This document shows, one piece after another, positions 23,978 to 28,802 of a stretch of 28,802 bases of DNA. The DNA comes from CAZJKE01 sp964555625 (lineage in GTDB: Bacteria; Planctomycetota; Phycisphaerae; Phycisphaerales; SM1A02). A program made the position numbers and the translations under genes. The notes beneath the pieces are model-generated. The model searched no databases. It was given only the letters and a program-made list of their open reading frames with translations, and was not told the origin of the DNA. Numbering within the stretch: the stretch's first letter is position 1; every line of letters starts with the position of its first letter. Location: assembly GCA_964555625.1 (NCBI GenBank), contig CAZKTE010000016.1, positions 1 to 28,802 on the forward strand, read 5' to 3'.

Positions 23978-25012
23978 ATGACCGCCATCAGCCTGAGGAA
24001 CCTGGTCAAGTGCTTCGGCTCGACCACTGCCGTCGACGGCGTGGACCTCGATGTCGAGGCCGGCGAGCTCTTCTTCCTCCTCGGCCCCAGCGGGTGTGGC
24101 AAGACCACCCTGCTGCGGATGCTCGCTGGCTTCGTCGAGCCAACCGACGGCACGATCCACTTCGGTGACCGCGACGTCACGTACCTGCCGCCCAACAAGC
24201 GCAATACCGGGATGGTCTTCCAGAGCTATGCGCTCTGGCCACACATGAGTGTCGTGGAAAACGTCGCCTATGGCCTCGGCCTGCGTGGGCTGGACGCCAC
24301 CAAGCGAACCGCCAAGGCGACCAGGGCCCTTGCCGTTGTTCAGATGGAGCACCTGGCCGCTAGGCGGCCCAATGAACTCAGCGGCGGCCAACAGCAGCGG
24401 GTCGCCCTGGCGCGGGCGATCGTGGTCGAGCCCGATCTGTTGCTGCTCGATGAGCCGCTGAGTAATCTCGATGCGAAGTTGCGGCTGGAAATGCGCATGG
24501 AGATCCGTCGCATCTGCACAACCCTTGGAATTACCACGGTTTACGTTACGCATGACCAGAAGGAAGCCCTCTCCATCGCCGACCGCATGGCGGTCCTGCG
24601 CGATGGCCGCATCGAGCAGGTAGGGACGCCGCGTGAGATCTATGACCGCCCGGTGTCGCGATTCGTGGCCGAGTTCATCGGCGAGACGAACTTCGTGCCA
24701 GCCGTCGGGAACGGCGCCACGCTTGCCAGTGCCTTGGGGACCTTGAAGGCCGCCGAGGCGGCCGAGGGCCCCGTAACCTGCTCGATCCGGCCCGAGGCCA
24801 TCGAGGTGCGGTCTCGGCCGGTGAAGACCAACGGCTTTCAGGCCCGTCGCATCGAGACCATCTACCTCGGTGAGGTGGCCCAGCACCGCGTCGCCGTCGG
24901 TGACGACCTGGAGTTGCGAATCATCGAGGTGAACCCCAAGGCCAGCCACGCCGACGAGGGCGACCTCCACCTGTCCGTCGATCCAGATGACATCGTCGTA
25001 CTTCGCGACTGA
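23978..25012 (+). CDS. ABC transporter ATP-binding protein, PotA/FbpC/MalK type
   Basis: A 344-residue importer ATPase. Walker A is GPSGCGKTT (36-44), the Q-loop is in MVFQSYALWPHM, the signature is LSGGQQQ (134-140), Walker B is LLLLDEP (154-160), the D-loop is SNLD and the H-loop is His192 in VTHDQ. A C-terminal TOBE-like domain (about 245-340) with CSIRPEAIEV places it with the ATPases of spermidine, iron(III), thiamine and sugar importers. The transported substrate cannot be named. It is an orphan: no permease or binding-protein gene is adjacent, so it may serve a transporter encoded elsewhere. No Shine-Dalgarno; a TATCGT hexamer lies 8 nt before the ATG. Confidence 0.9.
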   Translation: MTAISLRNLVKCFGSTTAVDGVDLDVEAGELFFLLGPSGCGKTTLLRMLAGFVEPTDGTIHFGDRDVTYLPPNKRNTGMVFQSYALWPHMSVVENVAYGLGLRGLDATKRTAKATRALAVVQMEHLAARRPNELSGGQQQRVALARAIVVEPDLLLLDEPLSNLDAKLRLEMRMEIRRICTTLGITTVYVTHDQKEALSIADRMAVLRDGRIEQVGTPREIYDRPVSRFVAEFIGETNFVPAVGNGATLASALGTLKAAEAAEGPVTCSIRPEAIEVRSRPVKTNGFQARRIETIYLGEVAQHRVAVGDDLELRIIEVNPKASHADEGDLHLSVDPDDIVVLRD

Positions 25013-25193
25013 TCGATACACGTTCGCCACAGATAAGGTCATGTTACGGTGTATTGTTGCATGTTCTATCGTTCTGTCTCGTACGCGCTCTCTTCTGCTG
25101 CGATTATGCCCTGATCTCCGAATCGGTCTGGGTCGTCGATGCGGGTTGACAGCGTGCAGCAAAGATGCGATCAATTGCAGGTCCGATAGCCGA
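25013..25193. other. Non-coding region upstream of parS/parB
   Basis: About 180 nt that is visibly richer in A and T than its surroundings, especially 25013-25085, and without a supported gene. It carries TTGACA at 25146-25151, a plausible -35 for parB with only poor -10 candidates (gatcaa near 25169). I looked for DnaA boxes and found no clear copy. The position beside parB would suit an origin-proximal or centromere region, but nothing here proves an origin. Confidence 0.35.
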
Positions 25194-25209
25194 TGTTCCA
25201 CGTGGAACG
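25194..25209. promoter_or_regulatory. parS-like centromere site in the parB leader
   Basis: The 16-mer TGTTCCACGTGGAACG contains a perfect 14-bp palindrome (25195-25208) and matches the well-known parS consensus TGTTCCACGTGGAACA at 15 of 16 positions. ParB dimers bind such sites and spread from them. It lies 38 nt before the parB ATG and overlaps an upstream in-frame ATG (25193). No second copy with this match was seen in the window; other CACGTG hexamers lack the flanks. Confidence 0.85.
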
Positions 25210-25233
25210 GCGCATCGCGCCTTGGACGGGACG

Positions 25234-25239
25234 AAGGAG
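25234..25239 (+). promoter_or_regulatory. Shine-Dalgarno of parB
   Basis: AAGGAG lies 7 nt before the ATG at 25247. This is the best ribosome-binding site in the window and decides the start in favour of 25247 over the in-frame ATG at 25193, which is inside parS. Confidence 0.6.
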
Positions 25240-25246
25240 CATCCCC

Positions 25247-26173
25247 ATGACCACAGGAGCCCGAAAGCAGCCACGACGCCTAGGCAAGGGCCTTGAGTCA
25301 CTTATGGCCAAGCCCATTGAGATCGCCCCACCGCCCGCAGCGGCGGATGTCGCGCCCCAGGCGGATCCCCCTGCCGACGGCTTGGTGCACCTGCCCACTG
25401 ACCGCATTGCACCCAATCCCCGCCAGCCGCGCCAGACATTTGACGAGGCCTCCCTTGCGACCCTCGCGGCCTCGATCGAGTCAGCGGGCATGATGCAGCC
25501 GGTCGTCGTGCGCGCAGCGGCCGATGGCTACGAGCTGGTGGCAGGAGAGCGACGATGGCGGGCCGCTCAGGCCGCTGGCCTGACGACCATCCCTGCGCTT
25601 GTTCGCGACATTGATGACCGCACCGCTGCCGAGTGGGCCTTGATCGAGAACCTCCAGCGTGAGGACCTCAACCCCGTCGAGCGGGCTGAGGCCTTCCAGC
25701 GACTCTCGGCGGACTTCGGCGCGACCCAGCAGGAGATCGCCGATCGTGTGGGCATCGACCGCTCAAGCGTCGCCAACTTCCTGCGCCTCAACGAGTTGCA
25801 TGATGCCATCAAGGACGAGGTTCGCACCGGCCGCCTCACGATGGGGCACGCCAAGGTGCTGCTGGGAATACCCGACGAGTCCACCATGCGCGCCATCGCC
25901 CGCCGCTGCGCCAAGGGCCAGTGGTCGGTGCGAGAGCTCGAGCGACGCGTCGCCCGAACCAAAGCCTCCGACGGAACATCGCCGGCGACAGAGATCGACC
26001 CGGTCGCCGTACACCTGTCCAACCTGGCGACGCGACTTGAGTCGCACCTTGGAACCAAGGTCCACATCACGCCAGGTCGCAAGGCAGGGACCGGTCGCCT
26101 GGTCCTGGAGTTCTTCGACAACGACCAGTTCGAGGGACTGCTTGAGCGACTAGGCATGCCGCGCGATCCCTGA
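25247..26173 (+). CDS. parB: Chromosome-partitioning protein ParB/Spo0J
   Basis: ParB is a CTP-dependent DNA clamp that loads at parS and is moved by ParA. It has 308 residues. The N-terminal basic LGKGLESLM (12-20) matches the ParA-activating motif. The ParB/Srx domain contains LPTDRIAPNPRQPR (about 49-62), GMMQPVVVR and the CTP-binding GERRWRAA (100-107). ENLQREDLNPVEEA-type block ENLQREDLNPVERAEAF is at about 134-150, followed by a helix-turn-helix near 160-185 (QQEIADRVGIDRSSVANFLRL, split across the two helices). The C-terminal dimerisation domain ends LLERLGMP. The parS in its own leader suggests autoregulation. It stands alone, with parA about 9.5 kb away. Confidence 0.94.
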   Translation: MTTGARKQPRRLGKGLESLMAKPIEIAPPPAAADVAPQADPPADGLVHLPTDRIAPNPRQPRQTFDEASLATLAASIESAGMMQPVVVRAAADGYELVAGERRWRAAQAAGLTTIPALVRDIDDRTAAEWALIENLQREDLNPVERAEAFQRLSADFGATQQEIADRVGIDRSSVANFLRLNELHDAIKDEVRTGRLTMGHAKVLLGIPDESTMRAIARRCAKGQWSVRELERRVARTKASDGTSPATEIDPVAVHLSNLATRLESHLGTKVHITPGRKAGTGRLVLEFFDNDQFEGLLERLGMPRDP

Positions 26174-26204
26174 CACGGGCCGTTGATTTCATCGAATCCC
26201 GGAG

Positions 26205-26438
26205 GTGCGTGCAAAGCAGGGCGGCCGGCTGCCCGACTTGGATGGTATGCCCCTGTGCTGCCGCCGCCATCCCATGGTCCCCGACGCCCTGGCCGCTGCT
26301 GCTGCCGAGCGGGTCGCCCGCGAAATCTTCCACCGCCACTTGGCCAACTGGGCCAGCGACCTGATGGCGTTGCACGCGCGGGGACTGCGGATCCCGTGCC
26401 ACGATGCTGGCGACTTGCCCGCCCAGCGGGCCGCCTGA
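26205..26438 (+). CDS. Small hypothetical protein downstream of parB
   Basis: A possible 77-residue protein from a GTG at 26205, 31 nt after the parB stop. A GGAGG string overlaps the GTG itself, so a later start (ATG at 26247 or 26274) may be used; the last would give about 54 residues. The C-terminal part (ALAAAAAERVAREIFHRHL, then NWASDLMALHARG) would form one amphipathic helix with a reasonable amino-acid mix, unlike the proline/arginine-rich translations of shadow frames. The N-terminal part has a CC pair and is less convincing. No family is recognised. It may be co-transcribed with parB. Confidence 0.4.
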   Translation: MRAKQGGRLPDLDGMPLCCRRHPMVPDALAAAAAERVAREIFHRHLANWASDLMALHARGLRIPCHDAGDLPAQRAA

Positions 26439-26460
26439 TACCAATTCTAGTTATCGGACC

Positions 26461-27639
26461 TTATGCCACCTGCCACGCAACGCCGTCGCGTTCCACGCGA
26501 CGATAGAGCGTGTCGCGCTCCACGGGGATCTGGCCCGCGTCGCGGATGGCACGCTGCAGGTCGCGCTCCGAGCACTCCTGATGCGTCGTGTCGGCGCCCA
26601 CCTTGGTGATGTCGTACCAGATCACCGTGCCATCGAGATCGTTGGCGCCGCACTGGAGCATGTGCTGTGCCATCATCAGTGACTGCATGATCCAAAAGGC
26701 CTTCACGTGCGGAATGTTGTCAAGCATCAGTCGCGCGATGGCGATGGTGCGCAGGTTCTCAAGTCCGCTGGGCCCGGGCAGATGGTTGAGCTGGCTCTTG
26801 CCCGGAATGAACGGCAGGGGAATGATCGCCTGGAAGTGTCCGCCGCAGTCGGTTAGCGCCCGGTCCTGCTCGCATCGCAACAGGTCCATGTGCACCAGTC
26901 GCTCGCTGCGCGTCTCCACGTGGCCGTAGAGGATCGTCGCGTTGGTGTTGAGGCCCAGTTCGTGGGCAATGCGATGCACGTCAAGCCATTGGCGGCCGCG
27001 GATCTTTCCCTTGAATGCCTCGTCGTGCACGCGATCGTCGAAGACCTCCGCGCCACCCCCCGGAAGCGAGCCCAGGCCGGCGTCCTTGAGGTCCGCAAGC
27101 ACCGCCCGAATGCCCTCGTCGCCGTCGCGGCCGCGGCCACAGATGCGTGCCAGATGCACGATCTCCACGGCGGTGAAGGCCTTCACGTGCACATCGGGCG
27201 CTTCCTCGCCGATGGCACGGACCATGTCTGTGTAGTACGAGAAGGGCAGCCACGGGTGCAGCCCACCGACAATGTGCATCTCGGTGGCGCCCACGTCGCG
27301 CGCTGCTCGCGCCTCGCCGCGGATCTCCTCGATCGAGTGCTCGTAGGCGCCGTCCTGGTCCTTCTTGCGATGGAAGTCACAGAACGTGCAGCTCAGCGCG
27401 CAGACGTTTGAGTAGTTGAGGTGCCGGTTGATGTTGTAGTAGGTGACGTCGCCGTGCAGGCGCGTGCGCACCTCGTTGGCCAGCGCGCAGAGCGTCCAGA
27501 CATCCGGCGTCTCGTAGAGGAGGAGCCCGTCCCCTTGGGAGAGTCGCTCGCCGTGGCGTACTTTGTCTGCGACAGCATCAAGCCGCACATCTCGCCGCCC
27601 GTGGAGATCGCTGGGAATCGCTGTCTGGAGGGTGGTCAT
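26461..27639 (-). CDS. mqnE: Aminodeoxyfutalosine synthase (radical SAM)
   Basis: MqnE joins 3-[(1-carboxyvinyl)oxy]benzoate to SAM-derived adenosyl radical to make 6-amino-6-deoxyfutalosine in the futalosine menaquinone pathway. It has 392 residues. The cluster motif is CALSCTFC (Cys80, Cys84, Cys87). The family blocks are VTYYNINRHLNYSNVC, HIVGGLHPWLPFSYYTDM, VHVKAFTAVEI, LGSLPGGGAEVFDDRVH, TNATILYGHVET, and LPGPSGLENLRTIAIARLMLDNIPHVKAFW (read in two parts), with GANDLDGT near the end. GLGSLPGGGAE separates it from MqnC-type cyclases only loosely, so MqnC is the main alternative, but the FSYYTDM and LRTIAIARLMLDN blocks favour MqnE. The ATG at 27639 was chosen because upstream residues are not conserved. 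Confidence 0.88.
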   Translation of the reverse strand: MTTLQTAIPSDLHGRRDVRLDAVADKVRHGERLSQGDGLLLYETPDVWTLCALANEVRTRLHGDVTYYNINRHLNYSNVCALSCTFCDFHRKKDQDGAYEHSIEEIRGEARAARDVGATEMHIVGGLHPWLPFSYYTDMVRAIGEEAPDVHVKAFTAVEIVHLARICGRGRDGDEGIRAVLADLKDAGLGSLPGGGAEVFDDRVHDEAFKGKIRGRQWLDVHRIAHELGLNTNATILYGHVETRSERLVHMDLLRCEQDRALTDCGGHFQAIIPLPFIPGKSQLNHLPGPSGLENLRTIAIARLMLDNIPHVKAFWIMQSLMMAQHMLQCGANDLDGTVIWYDITKVGADTTHQECSERDLQRAIRDAGQIPVERDTLYRRVERDGVAWQVA

Positions 27640-27651
27640 GGCAAGGGGCGC

Positions 27652-27657
27652 ATCGTA
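27652..27657 (-). promoter_or_regulatory. Candidate -10 element of mqnE
   Basis: TACGAT on the minus strand ends 12 nt before the mqnE ATG at 27639, identical to the hexamer ahead of the epimerase gene. An upstream in-frame ATG (27669) would lie before it. Confidence 0.3.
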
Positions 27658-27776
27658 ACGATGACGCACGCGTCACACTGGTGAAGGATTGCAGGTTGTG
27701 GCGGCCACCGTGGGGCCGTATCGGCGATCGGCGCGATCGCGGCGGTCCAGAGCGTCGATTGCCTGGGGAGAAGGAC

Positions 27777-27977
27777 ATGGTCTTCATTCCCCGCCATCTC
27801 GACTGCGGCCACGAGCAGCCGCTTCCGTTCCCCGTGGAAGCAGCCCGCTGGCTTGGCGAACAGCAGGGGCCGCCTTGGCCCGAGGCGGCGGTCGTCGAGG
27901 CCCAGGAACGCCTGCGGCACTTGGCGGCGGTCATGGGGCTCTTGGAGGATGGGGACGACCGCCCTCGCGCGGCCTGA
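27777..27977 (+). CDS. Small hypothetical protein (66 aa) divergent from mqnE
   Basis: A 66-residue candidate starting MVFIPRHLDCGHEQPLPFP. It has a good ribosome-binding site (GGGGAGAAGG at 27765-27774) and a balanced composition with an amphipathic C-terminal half (AAVVEAQERLRHLAAVMGLL) and an acidic end. The CGHE segment holds one Cys and one His, too few for a zinc site by themselves. An in-frame extension upstream to 27681 is Arg/Gly/Pro-rich and unconvincing. No family is recognised. It lies between divergent mqnE and the beta-helix gene and could be transcribed alone. Confidence 0.5.
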   Translation: MVFIPRHLDCGHEQPLPFPVEAARWLGEQQGPPWPEAAVVEAQERLRHLAAVMGLLEDGDDRPRAA

Positions 27978-28057
27978 GCCTCAATTTTAAGTGGAAACCA
28001 TGGACCCAAGCCGTTTCGTGTGTTCTACTTGCGCCCGAAAGGTGGGAGAGTAGGGAC

Positions 28058-28802
28058 ATGCTGTACCGCGGAATCTTGGCAGCCTTGCTGGCCACGACGG
28101 CAACGTTCGGGGACACGATTAACGTCCCGGGCGACTACCCCACAATTCAGCGAGCGATCGAGATTGCCCAAGAGGGCGATACGGTACTCGTCGCCCCCGG
28201 GACCTATTACGAGTCCATCAACTTTCTCGGCAAGGGCATCTTGGTCCTCGGGGCCAACGGGGCCGGAGAGACCATCATCGATGCCTCGCAGATCAAGCAG
28301 GGCACGGCACCCGTGGTCGCCTTCTACAGCCAGGAACAGTCTGACTCAGTCCTAGATGGCTTTACGCTCACGGGAGGCACCGGCTTCGACCCGACTGGAT
28401 ACGGAAGCTGCGGCGGCGGTGTCTACATCTACTCGAGCAGTCCGACCATCCTCAAGTGCGTGATCACTGACAACAGCGCTGAATGCCAAGGCGGCGGCGG
28501 CTTCGTTCAATACGGCAACCCGCGATTTGAACAGTGTGATTTCGTAAACAACTTCGCCGGCGGTGGTGCCAATTGCACCGGGCAAGGTGGTGGGCTGTAT
28601 GCGTTTTACAGCAGCCCGAGCGTATCCGGCTGCCTGTTCTCTGGCAACGCAGCTCAGGATCTTGGGGGAGGTCTGTTCGTGTCTGACCCCAAGGGATTCA
28701 CCTCCTTCTTGATGACAGACAGCATTGTGCGAAACAACACTGCTGGCGGAATGCACATCGCGGGAACGGGAGGATCCACGGTTACCAACTGCACCTTCGA
28801 GA
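28058..28802 (+). CDS. Secreted right-handed beta-helix protein (truncated by window edge)
   Basis: At least 248 residues, open at the right end. A short signal peptide (MLYRGILAALLATTATFG, cleavage near residue 18) is followed by VPGDYPTIQRAIEIAQEGDTV and VLVAPGTYYESINFLGKGI, the standard entry of NosD/pectate-lyase-like parallel beta-helices. Then come repeated coils of about 20-25 residues with GGGVYIYSSSPTILKCVITDNSA, GGGGFVQYGNPRFEQCDFVNN, GGGLYAFYSSPSVSGCLFSGNAA and GGGLFVSD patterns. Each coil has a GGG turn and an Asn ladder. Proteins of this kind in planctomycetes are usually exported or cell-surface and of unknown ligand. A GGGAGAG ribosome-binding site precedes the ATG. Confidence 0.88.
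   Translation, partial: MLYRGILAALLATTATFGDTINVPGDYPTIQRAIEIAQEGDTVLVAPGTYYESINFLGKGILVLGANGAGETIIDASQIKQGTAPVVAFYSQEQSDSVLDGFTLTGGTGFDPTGYGSCGGGVYIYSSSPTILKCVITDNSAECQGGGGFVQYGNPRFEQCDFVNNFAGGGANCTGQGGGLYAFYSSPSVSGCLFSGNAAQDLGGGLFVSDPKGFTSFLMTDSIVRNNTAGGMHIAGTGGSTVTNCTFE

Noticed and set aside
25013..25085. Possible DnaA box (ccacagataag) and AT-rich unwinding region upstream of parB
   Set aside because: The match to TTATCCACA or its complement is poor, there is only one, and the stretch is short. Not enough to call an origin.
23963..25201. A 412-codon open frame antisense to the ABC ATPase gene
   Set aside because: The opposite strand encodes an ATPase with every ABC motif. The antisense product shows no domain, and its start lies in the non-coding/parS region.
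26701..27200. Additional CACGTG hexamers as further parS sites (for example ttcacgtgcgg and ttcacgtgcac)
   Set aside because: Only one half of the parS palindrome matches. They lie within conserved mqnE codons, and similar partial matches occur elsewhere by chance.
1..28802. tRNA genes, rRNA, CRISPR arrays, insertion sequences and phage genes
   Set aside because: Read on both strands; no cloverleaf-like TpsiC signature, no regularly spaced direct repeats, and no transposase or integrase reading frame was recognised.

Overview
The window is 28.8 kb of compact, GC-rich bacterial chromosome. It most likely comes from a member of Planctomycetota, probably of the Phycisphaerae type. That placement is an inference from several features: a prepilin-type FTLVELLVVIAILLLL protein that stands alone, a secreted right-handed beta-helix protein, the futalosine route to menaquinone, and the general divergence of the housekeeping proteins. 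No rRNA, tRNA, CRISPR array, insertion sequence or phage gene was found.

Layout. (1) 1-3048, minus strand: cysS, coaE and rho, with rho running off the left edge. (2) 3095-12523: a surface-polysaccharide island in short alternating operons. It holds a UDP-sugar 4-epimerase, three left-handed-beta-helix acyltransferase modules (one fused to a family 2 glycosyltransferase), a WbuB-like GT4 enzyme, a formyltransferase-fold enzyme, a PEP-CTERM-locus-type polysaccharide deacetylase, a pseudopilin, and the GDP-L-fucose pair fcl and gmd. (3) 12529-19191, minus strand: a long run lpd, M16 peptidase, recO, parA, VanZ-like, murJ, with gaps or overlaps of about 20 nt or less. (4) 19362-23574, plus strand: metallophosphoesterase, yidC, mnmE. 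(5) 23575-26173: a DciA-like DUF721 gene, an orphan ABC ATPase, then a parS palindrome and parB. (6) 26205-28802: two small candidate genes around mqnE, then a truncated secreted beta-helix protein.

How the genes fit together. The polysaccharide island supplies precursors (GDP-fucose, an epimerised UDP-sugar), transfers them, and decorates them by O-acetylation, possible N-formylation and deacetylation. MurJ may flip lipid II for the wall. The right half holds yidC, mnmE, a DUF721 gene, parA and parB, genes often found near bacterial replication origins. Here parA and parB are about 9.5 kb apart on opposite strands, and a near-canonical parS lies in the parB leader.

Two architectural themes stand out. 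Many genes have a -10-like hexamer only 6-12 nt before their start codon and no Shine-Dalgarno sequence, which suggests leaderless transcripts. Every tail-to-tail gene pair is separated by 5 nt or less or overlaps, leaving no room for ordinary intrinsic terminators between them. I did not find one clearly unprecedented system. The most unusual items are the acyltransferase-glycosyltransferase fusion, the split par locus with its parS, the hairpin at the 5' end of the gmd transcript, and the leaderless promoter pattern.
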